7,251 bases of DNA from UBA7236 sp964638865 (GCA_964638865.1 CAZXBG010000172.1:1-7251); one strand, 5' to 3'; positions 1 through 7,006 are shown, counted from the first letter of the stretch. The notes: generated from the letters alone by a model not told the origin. Translations and numbers: made by a program.

Positions 1-4
1 GAAT

Positions 5-29
5 GCAGTTTCTAATTGTCGGAAACTGC
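5..29 (-). terminator. Inverted repeat downstream of the operon, possible terminator or 3' end hairpin
   Basis: GCAGTTTC (5–12) and GAAACTGC (22–29) are perfect 8-bp arms around a 9-base loop, 20 bases after the TAG stop of the last ompH gene. The position suits a transcript 3' end. No U-tract follows in the four bases left before the window ends, so an intrinsic terminator cannot be claimed. It could equally be an mRNA-stabilising hairpin. Confidence 0.4.
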
Positions 30-45
30 CACTGCCTACTGCCAA
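25..45 (-). repeat. Three-copy GGCAGT repeat after the last ompH gene
   Basis: The minus strand carries GGCAGT three times, spaced seven and six bases apart (43–38, 36–31, 30–25), starting six bases after the TAG stop of the distal ompH gene. The last copy also forms part of the stem of the adjacent hairpin. No function is evident. It is the second low-complexity short repeat placed directly after an ompH gene. Confidence 0.6.
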
Positions 46-48
46 CTC

Positions 49-549
49 CTACATCAATCCCATTTTCTTTTTCATCATTGGTAAAATATCAATCGCATCG
101 GTTCCGAAGTATAATAATGCTGAGCCGTCGAGAATTGCTGTAAGTTTATTTTCTTCTCCTACCAATTTAATTTTTGCCTTTACATCGGCGAGTATCGGGC
201 CGTAGAGTTCTTCCTTTTTTGCAGCTAATTTATCATTAGATTCACGTTCGTAATCACTAATTCGCTGTTGTGCATCCTGCAGATCCTTTTCAGCTGATTC
301 AATTTTTACTTCGCTCCATGTTGAACTATTTTTATTGTAATCGTCCAATTTTTTTTGATATTCGAGAACATAACCGTAATAAATTTCCTGCATATCACTG
401 GCATATTTTACTAATACAGAATCGGCACTTTTTACTTCCGGCATTAAAACGAGCAGATCATTCGTATTTAAAAATCCAATCTTTTGCGCCTGAGCAGCGC
501 TGATGCCTAAACACACCAATGCAATAATTATAATAACTTTGTTTTTCAT
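49..549 (-). CDS. OmpH/Skp-family periplasmic chaperone, second copy
   Basis: This 166-residue protein is predicted to be a periplasmic holdase that carries unfolded outer-membrane proteins to the Bam complex. A signal peptide covers residues 1–21 (hydrophobic IIIIALVCLGIS, then AQA before Gln22). The mature protein opens with KIGFLNTNDLLVLMPE, the short strand and turn typical of OmpH/Skp. A long charged helix follows at about 39–115, rich in Lys, Glu, Asp and Gln, which should form one tentacle of a Skp-like trimer. The C-terminal part (about 116–166) returns to the body domain. Length is normal for the family. It is the last gene of the block, 51 bp after the other ompH gene, and the two proteins have clearly diverged. 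No Shine-Dalgarno sequence precedes the ATG, as is common in Bacteroidota. The family is secure; a division of labour between the copies is not shown. Confidence 0.9.
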   Translation of the reverse strand: MKNKVIIIIALVCLGISAAQAQKIGFLNTNDLLVLMPEVKSADSVLVKYASDMQEIYYGYVLEYQKKLDDYNKNSSTWSEVKIESAEKDLQDAQQRISDYERESNDKLAAKKEELYGPILADVKAKIKLVGEENKLTAILDGSALLYFGTDAIDILPMMKKKMGLM

Positions 550-565
550 TTTGTGGCTGAGTTAA

Positions 566-603
566 TTAAATATTAGTTGTTAGATGTTAGTATTTAGATA
601 TTA
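566..603 (-). repeat. Degenerate heptamer array ending in TAA, in all three frames
   Basis: Starting with the TAA stop of the first ompH gene, TAA recurs every seven bases on the minus strand, at 603, 596, 589, 582, 575 and 568 (first base of each). The consensus unit is NNNYTAA, for example TATCTAA, CATCTAA and CAACTAA. Because seven is not a multiple of three, successive TAAs fall in successive frames. The array fills most of the spacer between the two ompH genes. Its function is unknown; the pattern resembles short repeats that I associate with Bacteroidota intergenic DNA. Confidence 0.7.
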
Positions 604-1122
604 CTTCTGTGGGGTATAACCTAGTTTTTTTATAATGTCGTCGCTTTTGTCGTTTTCGGCGTTTGCGTATAATAGGGTTGTGCTGCTCGATTTATCGAAA
701 ATAAAATCGTAACCGCGTTCCTTTGCAAATTTTTCGATGGCTTCATACACTTTATCCTGAATTGGTTTTACTAATTCCTGACGTTTTTGAAACAACTCGC
801 CTTCATATCCGAATTTTGATTTCTGATAATCCTTAATTGCCTTTTCTTTAGTTTCAATTTCACTCACCTTGGTTTTTTTCTGTTCTTCGGTTAACAGATA
901 TTGTTCGTTCTGAAAATTGCGATAGAGTTCATCAATTTCTTTTTGTTTTTTATCTACCTCTGCACGCCATTCGGTGGTGATCTTGTCGATCTGCTCCTGA
1001 GCAGCTTTATATTCAGGAATATTCTTAAGAATATAATCAGTGTTCACATAGGCAAATCGCTGTGCATTTGCTGTAATAGCTGTTGCAAAAATTACAATTG
1101 CAATAATTAAACTTTTTTTCAT
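601..1122 (-). CDS. OmpH/Skp-family periplasmic chaperone, first copy
   Basis: This 173-residue protein is predicted to be a Skp-like periplasmic chaperone for outer-membrane proteins. A signal peptide spans residues 1–20 (MKKSLIIAIVIF..., cleavage after ANA and before Gln21). The mature N-terminus QRFAYVNTDYILKNIPEY is characteristic of OmpH/Skp. It is followed by a strongly charged coiled-coil arm at about 38–115 and a C-terminal body segment (GYDFIFDKSSSTTLLYA at 137–153) that matches the family's closing strands. It starts 20 bp after the bamA stop and must be cotranscribed with it, which fits chaperone delivery to BamA. Its TAA stop is the first of a series of TAA triplets spaced every 7 bases. 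Start choice is clear, because the ATG directly precedes the Lys-Lys n-region of the signal peptide. Confidence 0.92.
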   Translation of the reverse strand: MKKSLIIAIVIFATAITANAQRFAYVNTDYILKNIPEYKAAQEQIDKITTEWRAEVDKKQKEIDELYRNFQNEQYLLTEEQKKTKVSEIETKEKAIKDYQKSKFGYEGELFQKRQELVKPIQDKVYEAIEKFAKERGYDFIFDKSSSTTLLYANAENDKSDDIIKKLGYTPQK

Positions 1123-1142
1123 GTTCGTTTTTTTAAAATTAT

Positions 1143-3830
1143 TTATTCCGGTTCAAATCCTAAAATGACCGTGAATTTCCCGTTTTTGGTGATATAATCG
1201 AAAAATCCTGTGGCCGGTTGTAAATCTCCGGGAACCAGATCGTCAAAGCGTATGCCATAATCTACACCCAATAATCCAAACATCGGCAACCAGGCTCTCA
1301 CACCTAGACCCACTGAGCGTTTCAAATCCAAAGGATTAAATGCGGCAATATCTGGATAAAGGTTTCCCCCTTCCGCAAAGGCCATTGCATAAATGGTTGC
1401 TGACTGCCCCTTAGTAATAGGATACCGCACTTCTAAAGTGAATTTGTTAAAGATAGATTCTGTTCTTGCGGAGGAACTGTTTGTTTGATTAAATACTTCA
1501 TATCCCCGAAGCGAAATAATATCTGTTCCAACAAAAGTATTGGTATATCCACCTGATAAACCATCACCACCCAATTGGAATCTTTCGAAAGGAGGAATTC
1601 CAACATCGCTGTTATAATATCCCAACCAACCAAATTTAATGGCTGTGCGCAAAACAAATTTGCCTACTAAAGGTGTAAAATAATCGGCATTAAATCGCCA
1701 TTTATAATATTCGATGAATTTGTATTTACTTTCCACTGTTGCATCTACATAGTCTTTATTGTTAAATGCAGAATAGGGCGGAGTAAATTGTAGCGACAAA
1801 GAAATATTAGACCCTGAGGACGGAAATTGAGGATTATCAATAGAATTTCTTCCGAGTGTTTCTTTAAAACTAAAGTTGTTATAATCTCCATTGGTTGCAA
1901 TGAAATAAGGATAATCTTCCAAATGATAATTATAATAATTAATAGAACTCAACAAAGTAAAATAATCATCCGGCCATTTTAATCGAATTCCATAACCAAT
2001 GGAAGCACCATTCGCAACAAATACTCCTTCCAGATCATTATAATCGGTTCCGGGAATATTATATCCTAATTGTGTACGTGTTAAACTCACAGAAAGGGAA
2101 TTTGGTTTTTTCCCGCCAAACCAGGGTTCCACGAAACCGATATTAAATGCCTGATATAATCTACCGGTTGTATTGATACGGAAAGATAATTTTTGTCCTT
2201 GCCCTGTTGGAACCGGTTTCCATCCGTCTTTTTTAAACATTTGGTCCGTACTCCAGTTATTTAATACAATACCAACACTCGCCAAAATTCCGTATCCCTG
2301 TCCACCATATCCTGCAGATAACTCCAATTGATCGGAGGGTTTTTCTACAACGGTATATTCTATATCCACGGTTCCTGATTCAGGATGCGGAATAGGATTA
2401 ACAGCAATTTGTTCAGCATCAAATAATCCCAGCGCAATAATTTCCCGTTGTGAACGAATTACCAATGAGCGATTAAATTTTTGTCCGGGCAATGTTCTTA
2501 ATTCCCTGCGAATTACATGTTCACTTGTTTTTGTATTTCCGCGAATTAAAATTTTATCAATAATAGCCTGAGGCCCTTCAATAATTCTGATCTCGATATC
2601 AATAGAATCGTCTTCTGCCCAAATTTCAACCGGAGTAATACGGAAAAACAAATAACCGTCGTCCATATAAAGGGAGGTAATATCCAATTGAGTAAGGTCG
2701 AAAGAGATTCGTTGATTTAATAAGGTTTGATCATAAACATCACCTTTATTAATTCTTAAAATAGAATCCAATTTTGTAGAGGCGTATTTTGTATTTCCTT
2801 TCCAGATAATATTTCTGAAATAATATTGTTCCCCTTCGTCTACTGTATATGCAAGTGAAAGTGTTCTGCTGGAACTGCGATAAACAGAATCCAAAGTGAT
2901 CTTCGCATCCCTATAACCCATAGTATTGTAATAGGTAATAATATTTTGCTGATCAATTTTTTCTTTTGCCGGATCGTATTTTGAAGAATTAAAAATTCGA
3001 ATCTGAGCGCGTTTGGAAACAAAATCTAAAACATTTTCATAACTGATGGAAGACAATATATTTACAATTCCTTTTGGACCAAAATCTTTTTTGGTGATAG
3101 GATCTTCCGGATCATTATAAAAAACATCTACTTGCGTCCGCATTCTGGTATCCTTCATTTGTTTGAGCAACTTGCGGTCGGATATTTCAGTATTTCCTTT
3201 AAGAACAATTTTATCAATTTTTACTTTTGCTCCTTTAATGATATCTATATAAACAATAACACTGTTGTATCTTGATGTATCGGGTTTTGCATATACATCA
3301 ACTGTTGCATTTAAAAATCCTTTATCCGCATAATAATCCAGAACGGTATTTCGAATTCCAATTCTGGTAAAATCAGCATAAGGTGTAACACCTCCGATAA
3401 TATCCAGCTTTTCAGTAAGGTCTTCGCGTTCCGATTTTGAAATTCCTGCCGGAGAATAAAGACTTATTTTCGGTAATTCTGTTAATTTAATTTTTAGGAA
3501 AATCTGATCGCCTAATATTTTATCAATCACAATTTCCACCTGTGAAAAAAGGCGCATCTTCCATAAACTTTTAATTGCGATACTAAAATCTTCTCCGGGC
3601 ACAGTAATTGGAGTGCCTGCAGTTAATCCGCATCTTACAATAAGACTGTTCTGATCGATATTGCTTGAAACCAATCCTTCAATAACCGGAGTTGCTGCAA
3701 TGGTATATTTTTTAGGTGTTGAATAATCAACAATATTGGAATCAACACCAAAATTTTGCGCATGCAATCCGAGCGAAAAAAAAGTCATCCATCCACACAA
3801 TAAGATAAATCGCAATGTAAGTTTCATCAT
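1143..3830 (-). CDS. bamA: Outer membrane protein assembly factor BamA (Omp85 family)
   Basis: This 895-residue protein is the predicted insertase that folds beta-barrel proteins into the outer membrane. A signal peptide covers about residues 1–25 (cleavage near LHAQ). Five POTRA domains follow, at about 42–120, 121–205, 206–338, 339–420 and 421–497; the last three begin with the recognisable KGNTEIS, KGNTKYA and RGNTKTS motifs. POTRA3 carries a long insert (about 235–290), as in Bacteroidota homologues. The 16-stranded barrel occupies about 500–895. It contains the Omp85 DNPQFPSSG segment (665–673) and LRGY (774–777), which corresponds to the conserved VRGF/IRGF tip of loop 6. The C-terminus ends in GFEPE, not in an aromatic residue. 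The ATG overlaps the uppS TGA by 4 bp, so translational coupling is likely. A second ATG follows directly, so initiation one codon later is possible. Confidence 0.97.
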   Translation of the reverse strand: MMKLTLRFILLCGWMTFFSLGLHAQNFGVDSNIVDYSTPKKYTIAATPVIEGLVSSNIDQNSLIVRCGLTAGTPITVPGEDFSIAIKSLWKMRLFSQVEIVIDKILGDQIFLKIKLTELPKISLYSPAGISKSEREDLTEKLDIIGGVTPYADFTRIGIRNTVLDYYADKGFLNATVDVYAKPDTSRYNSVIVYIDIIKGAKVKIDKIVLKGNTEISDRKLLKQMKDTRMRTQVDVFYNDPEDPITKKDFGPKGIVNILSSISYENVLDFVSKRAQIRIFNSSKYDPAKEKIDQQNIITYYNTMGYRDAKITLDSVYRSSSRTLSLAYTVDEGEQYYFRNIIWKGNTKYASTKLDSILRINKGDVYDQTLLNQRISFDLTQLDITSLYMDDGYLFFRITPVEIWAEDDSIDIEIRIIEGPQAIIDKILIRGNTKTSEHVIRRELRTLPGQKFNRSLVIRSQREIIALGLFDAEQIAVNPIPHPESGTVDIEYTVVEKPSDQLELSAGYGGQGYGILASVGIVLNNWSTDQMFKKDGWKPVPTGQGQKLSFRINTTGRLYQAFNIGFVEPWFGGKKPNSLSVSLTRTQLGYNIPGTDYNDLEGVFVANGASIGYGIRLKWPDDYFTLLSSINYYNYHLEDYPYFIATNGDYNNFSFKETLGRNSIDNPQFPSSGSNISLSLQFTPPYSAFNNKDYVDATVESKYKFIEYYKWRFNADYFTPLVGKFVLRTAIKFGWLGYYNSDVGIPPFERFQLGGDGLSGGYTNTFVGTDIISLRGYEVFNQTNSSSARTESIFNKFTLEVRYPITKGQSATIYAMAFAEGGNLYPDIAAFNPLDLKRSVGLGVRAWLPMFGLLGVDYGIRFDDLVPGDLQPATGFFDYITKNGKFTVILGFEPE
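3827..3830 (-). promoter_or_regulatory. ATGA stop/start overlap coupling uppS to bamA
   Basis: On the minus strand the four bases read ATGA: the bamA ATG (3830–3828) shares two bases with the uppS TGA (3829–3827). There is no purine-rich ribosome binding site upstream. Reinitiation by ribosomes ending uppS is therefore the simplest way to start bamA. This is an inference from layout. Confidence 0.6.
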
Positions 3831-4567
3831 AGTTTAATTTGATCTGTGGTTTTTCCAAATCGGCGTTCCCGCTTTTGATAATCGAGCAATGCTTTATTGA
3901 ACTCGCTCTTATCAAAATCGGGCCATAGGGTTTCTGTAAAGTAATATTCTGTATAGGCGGTTTGCCATAGCAAAAAGTTACTAAGGCGAAATTCTCCGCT
4001 TGTTCTTATTAAAAATTCGGGATCGGGAATATTTACAGTATTGAGGTGCTGACTAATGGTATTTTCGTCAATATCCTCTGCATGCAACATTCCTGTTTGC
4101 ACTTTGGCGGCAATTTGGCGCATGGCATGGGTAAGTTCCCATCTTCCACTATAACTTAATGCCAATATTAAATTTAATCCGGTATTATTTTCTGTGATCT
4201 TTTTTGCTTCTTCTAATTCTTTAATACAGGCGTCTGGGAGCGAATGCCCATCGCCGATCATGCCGATACGCACGTTATTTTTACTCAGTTCGGGTGTTTC
4301 TTTGCGAATAGTGCGCACTAAAAGTTCCATTAAGGCATTTACTTCTGCTTCAGGACGATTCCAGTTTTCGGTGCTGAATGCGTACAGGGTAAGATACTGC
4401 ACTCCATACTCTGTGCAGGCTTCCACCACTTTTCGCACTGCCTCCACACCAGCGTGGTGACCATAAATTCGAGCCTTTTCGTTTTGTTTTGCCCAACGAC
4501 CATTCCCATCCATTATGATGGCAATATGTTTCGGAATATTATTAAGGTCTGGTTGAGCAATATTCAT
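3827..4567 (-). CDS. uppS: Isoprenyl (di-trans,poly-cis-undecaprenyl) diphosphate synthase
   Basis: This cytoplasmic cis-prenyltransferase condenses isopentenyl diphosphate units onto farnesyl diphosphate. The product, undecaprenyl diphosphate, is the precursor of the lipid carrier for peptidoglycan and surface polysaccharides. The 246-residue length is normal. Signature motifs are all present: HIAIIMDGNGRWAKQ, with the catalytic Asp at residue 20; GVQYLTLYAFSTENWNRP at 55–72; and RTSGEFRLSNFLLWQ at 188–202, with the diphosphate-binding Arg188 and Arg194. Glu207 in YTEYYF matches the metal-binding Glu213 of the E. coli enzyme. No key residue is missing. It lies 30 bp after the DUF6089 gene and overlaps bamA by ATGA. 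Pairing uppS with bamA is a recurrent Bacteroidota arrangement that couples carrier lipid supply to outer-membrane assembly. Confidence 0.97.
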   Translation of the reverse strand: MNIAQPDLNNIPKHIAIIMDGNGRWAKQNEKARIYGHHAGVEAVRKVVEACTEYGVQYLTLYAFSTENWNRPEAEVNALMELLVRTIRKETPELSKNNVRIGMIGDGHSLPDACIKELEEAKKITENNTGLNLILALSYSGRWELTHAMRQIAAKVQTGMLHAEDIDENTISQHLNTVNIPDPEFLIRTSGEFRLSNFLLWQTAYTEYYFTETLWPDFDKSEFNKALLDYQKRERRFGKTTDQIKL

Positions 4568-4574
4568 CAGGGTG

Positions 4575-4582
4575 CAAATTTA
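4575..4582 (-). promoter_or_regulatory. Weak candidate internal -7 box (TAAATTTG) before uppS
   Basis: TAAATTTG fits TAnnTTTG and lies seven bases before the uppS ATG in the 30-bp gap after the DUF6089 gene. No -33 TTG is seen at proper spacing, and the match may be chance in A+T-rich sequence. A secondary promoter for uppS and bamA is possible but unproven. Confidence 0.2.
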
Positions 4583-4597
4583 TCAAATGGCGGCGGC

Positions 4598-5455
4598 TTA
4601 TTTATTACCCCACTTCCCCGGAGGCGCACATTTTAGTTCTACAAAGGTATAAGAGAGAAAAATACCGGTATACAGATATTTGTCATAATGCTGACTATCG
4701 CCTCTTTGTTTGCCGGGTTCACCAAGGGGAAGTATATCCACTTCGGTAGATCTGTCGGCAAGAGCCACTGCCAGCGTGCCGTTTGCTCCCGTTGCCAGAA
4801 TAGATGGGTCAACATACGTTTTACTCACATCGTCAAAATAATCGGTAAACAACCAGTGCCAGTTAGCTTCAATGCCGAAAGTAACATTTTTATTTATCGC
4901 GAATTTAAATCCTCCCCCCATTGGCACAGCAATTTGAACCCGCTGATATTTATCGTTACCGGTAAGTTCCGGAAATTGTTGCCCTTCCGTTCCAAGTGGC
5001 TGAAGATCAACCCATTCGGAGTCAATCAATGCCTGAGGATTAAAATAATAGAGGGAAAGGCCCATAAATATGTATGGCGTGAACCAGTTTTTTGGTTTTT
5101 CGCGTTCTAAAGGAAAAAAGTTAAAATCCAGACGCGTGGTAAGATCATACACATTTGTGCGAAAACTCAGGTTGCGCCGTTGATTGTAAACATTATTAGA
5201 AATTGAATCGTAACCAACTGATTGTCCGCCACTTACGCCAATATAATACCCAATTCTCGGATTCGGATTATATCGAAAGAAAACCCCTGCTCCGGGTTTA
5301 ATATATTGCATACTTTCCAGGGTATTATTAATATCCCCAAAAGAATTGGTAACTCCTCCCCACGCGCCAATTTCTACTTCTTGGGCATCGGTTTTCGAGC
5401 ACCATACAAACATAGTTATTCCAAAGAGCAATGAATATAGACGAAAATACTGCAT
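4598..5455 (-). CDS. DUF6089-like outer membrane beta-barrel protein
   Basis: This 285-residue protein matches, from memory, the DUF6089 family that sits immediately before uppS and bamA in many Bacteroidota; its function is unknown. Residues 1–25 look like a signal peptide ending DAQ. The remainder shows alternating hydrophobic and aromatic strands with Gly turns (VEIGAWGGVTNSFGDI, YYIGVSGGQSVGY, VPMGGGFKF, VTFGIEANWHWLF), as expected for a small barrel of about eight to ten strands. The DYFDDVSKTYVD segment at 205–216 and the C-terminal KCAPPGKWGNK, which places a Cys nine residues before the end, are the most distinctive parts. It is the first gene of the conserved block, with a promoter-like box just upstream. 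The location suggests a role in outer-membrane biogenesis, but that is inference from context only. Confidence 0.82.
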   Translation of the reverse strand: MQYFRLYSLLFGITMFVWCSKTDAQEVEIGAWGGVTNSFGDINNTLESMQYIKPGAGVFFRYNPNPRIGYYIGVSGGQSVGYDSISNNVYNQRRNLSFRTNVYDLTTRLDFNFFPLEREKPKNWFTPYIFMGLSLYYFNPQALIDSEWVDLQPLGTEGQQFPELTGNDKYQRVQIAVPMGGGFKFAINKNVTFGIEANWHWLFTDYFDDVSKTYVDPSILATGANGTLAVALADRSTEVDILPLGEPGKQRGDSQHYDKYLYTGIFLSYTFVELKCAPPGKWGNK

Positions 5456-5727
5456 TAAAAGGTCGCAAAGTTAAGCAAACAAAGGGTGAACGGTTAGAAA
5501 TGGGGTATTATTGTTTGATTTGCAAGTAATCTATGTACTGAGTGCTTGGATTTTAATGGATATCGTAAAAAACTGCTATATCAGGATTTTAATATTTGTT
5601 TTGATAACCAAAATGACTTTCCCTCCTCTTTTATCCTCGATAGCGATTGGACCTAATGATGCGAATAATTTTTTATAAGAAGCGGAGATAATCAACCAAT
5701 AATTTCAAACAAGCTATTGTAAATAGA
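5456..5727. other. Spacer between the envelope block and the protease remnant, with a startless 42-codon frame
   Basis: No complete gene is visible in these 272 bp. On the minus strand, 5704–5576 is open for 42 codons between a TGA and a TAG. It has coding-like content (SASYKKLFASLGPIAIEDKR, then GGKVILVIKTNIKILI) but no ATG, GTG or TTG start that gives a sensible protein. The plus strand is also largely open over the same stretch. Two direct repeats occur: GGATTTTAAT at 5548–5557 and 5584–5593, and GAATAATTTTTT at 5663–5674 and 5736–5747. The frame may be a gene fragment or an interspersed genomic repeat. Confidence 0.4.
5466..5473 (-). promoter_or_regulatory. Candidate Bacteroidota -7 box (TAACTTTG) upstream of the envelope block
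   Basis: The minus strand reads TAACTTTG, matching the Bacteroidota housekeeping -7 consensus TAnnTTTG, ten bases before the DUF6089 ATG. The expected upstream TTG box about 19–21 bases further up is not clear; the nearest candidates are a TTTC at slightly long spacing and TTTG motifs that lie too close. If it is used, the transcript would have a very short leader. It is the best candidate for the promoter of the whole DUF6089–uppS–bamA–ompH–ompH block. Confidence 0.35.
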
Positions 5728-6127
5728 TTAATAAAGAATAATTTTTTCTGTTGCAAGATATCCCATTAACGACCAGTGGATTTTCTTTAATTGACATTCT
5801 GAACATGCGGATCTACTCCCAGGCCAAAAATCCATAATATTATTTGAGGTCCCTTTATTTGGACATGCAGTTATGGAGCCATCGTTATCATCACATTCAT
5901 CACATTTGGGAACTGGAGGGTCAACTGCTGTATCAATAAAATTATGATTTAGTCCCATAGAATAACCGAGTTCATGTATTAGATTGCGTTTCACCTTTTC
6001 AGGTCCGTCACCTCAGCGGTATAGGCATTATAAGGTGAAGTTTGATATAACCATGTTTTGTCTCCTGTTGAAGCTCCAACAACGCCAGCGTAATTGCCAC
6101 CTCAAAATATATTTAATGTATTATTTT
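5728..6127 (-). pseudogene. Remnant of a secreted metzincin-type zinc metalloprotease
   Basis: This is the catalytic C-terminal part of a Bacteroidota secreted metalloprotease (M43- or matrixin-like, not resolved), now broken. The metzincin pattern HExxHxxGxxH reads HELGYSMGLNH, so the second zinc-ligand His is Tyr (TAT at 5962–5964). Downstream are a Cys-rich loop (PKCDECDDNDG), a Met-turn region (TSNNIMDFWPGSRSACSECQ) and KKIHWSL, all typical of these enzymes. Upstream, coding-like sequence in another frame (GGNYAGVVGASTGDKTW, then TAEVTDL) leads into the same domain. One extra A in the A4 run (T4 on the plus strand, 5996–5999) would join the frames. Further up, an in-frame TGA at 6102–6104 interrupts NIF/GGN. 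No N-terminal part or signal peptide is present, because the adjacent gene's stop abuts it. A GTG-started 88-codon frame here (5728–5994) is probably not a gene in its own right. Confidence 0.75.
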
Positions 6128-7006
6128 TTATAATGTTAAAATAAGGATTTGTTGTGCATAAACATTGTTGGAATTTTTCAAAATTATAATATATGTTCCG
6201 CTAATTAAATTTGAGCAATTAAAAGACATATCAGTTGTAACAATAAATGGATTAACTACTTTCTCACCAAGCATATTTATTAAACTGACCTCAATCGGCT
6301 CAAATATGTTTTCTAATTGAACTGTATTACTATAACTATATATCTTAATATTAAATGGCAATGTTGTTTGTAAATCCGTAATTTCCGGTATCAAAGAGTC
6401 AGATGCAAAATCAGGATTAATATGTATATCCAATTCGCTGTCTTTATAACAGCGTAAGTTTGATGGGCGGTAGCTATCATCACCTCCGTGATAAAGAAAT
6501 AAATAACATAAGGGACCAATTTTTTCAATAATTTTATTTGAAAGGAAAAATAAATTTGACCCTACATCGTGATGAGTATGTATTGTCTTCAGCAGCACCC
6601 CATCATATAATTCAAATGTTACGGAGTCTACAGAAATAAACGAAGAATCTCCAAATTCATAATAAATATCCTGAGCGTACCAATCATCGCCACTAAAATC
6701 ATATAGTAATAAAAATCTATCTTCTAAATAAAAATATACCTTCTCATTATTCTCATACATAAAATAATAATGATTTTCGGGGTCAAGAACGCCTTCTGAA
6801 TCTACATAGCTGAACTTTAATTTCATACAAATTTTATCGGTAATCAATGTATCTGAAATGAATTCAACTTGGTTATAGCCAGTTATATATATAGTGTCAT
6901 CGGTGTTAATGTCATAAATATCATCGTAATACCACGTAGCGCCCAAGGGTGCAAAATTATTTGTTTGAGCTAAACAATATGTAGTGTAAGTAAATGTCAC
7001 AAACAC
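6128..7006 (-). CDS. Secreted T9SS type A sorting-domain protein, signal peptide frameshifted
   Basis: The protein is of unknown function and probably exported through Sec and then T9SS. The mature N-terminus begins near QTNNFAPLGATWYYDD, a common opening in Bacteroidota secreted proteins, and LRCYKDSEL (184–192) is another recurring element. Residues 216–292 form a T9SS C-terminal sorting domain, with VSLINMLGEKV, then SNLISGTYIIILKN, then VYAQQILIL. No enzyme motif is visible. The open frame begins with a weak GTG that gives a signal peptide with no positive n-region. An ATG at 7023–7025 would encode MKFIFF, but it is out of frame by one base because of a T9 run (plus-strand A9, 7007–7015). 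Eight Ts would give a typical signal peptide ending YCLAQ. As written, the ATG frame stops after 21 codons. The gene may be phase-variable, decayed or affected by a sequencing error. Confidence 0.7.
   Translation of the reverse strand: MFVTFTYTTYCLAQTNNFAPLGATWYYDDIYDINTDDTIYITGYNQVEFISDTLITDKICMKLKFSYVDSEGVLDPENHYYFMYENNEKVYFYLEDRFLLLYDFSGDDWYAQDIYYEFGDSSFISVDSVTFELYDGVLLKTIHTHHDVGSNLFFLSNKIIEKIGPLCYLFLYHGGDDSYRPSNLRCYKDSELDIHINPDFASDSLIPEITDLQTTLPFNIKIYSYSNTVQLENIFEPIEVSLINMLGEKVVNPFIVTTDMSFNCSNLISGTYIIILKNSNNVYAQQILILTL

Noticed and set aside
901..1110. 69-codon plus-strand open frame
   Set aside because: It is antisense to the coiled coil of the first ompH gene; the Cys- and Phe-rich translation is typical of a shadow frame.
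1433..1657. 74-codon minus-strand open frame inside bamA
   Set aside because: It is an alternative frame of the bamA barrel region with no start context and no recognisable product.
4194..4460. 88-codon plus-strand open frame
   Set aside because: It is antisense to the middle of uppS, whose conserved motifs fix the real frame.
4688..5110. 140-codon plus-strand open frame
   Set aside because: It lies wholly inside the DUF6089 gene on the other strand. Its translation is rich in Arg, Phe and Ile with no domain, and the minus frame shows clear signal peptide and barrel strands.
5380..5455. Lipoprotein signal (FVWC) in the DUF6089 protein
   Set aside because: Trp before Cys does not fit the lipobox, and a normal signal-peptidase I site (TDAQ) follows closely; a barrel protein is more likely.
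5728..5994. Free-standing 88-residue protease starting at GTG
   Set aside because: It would begin directly before HELG with no signal peptide or propeptide, and protease-like sequence continues upstream in another frame. A broken longer gene explains it better.
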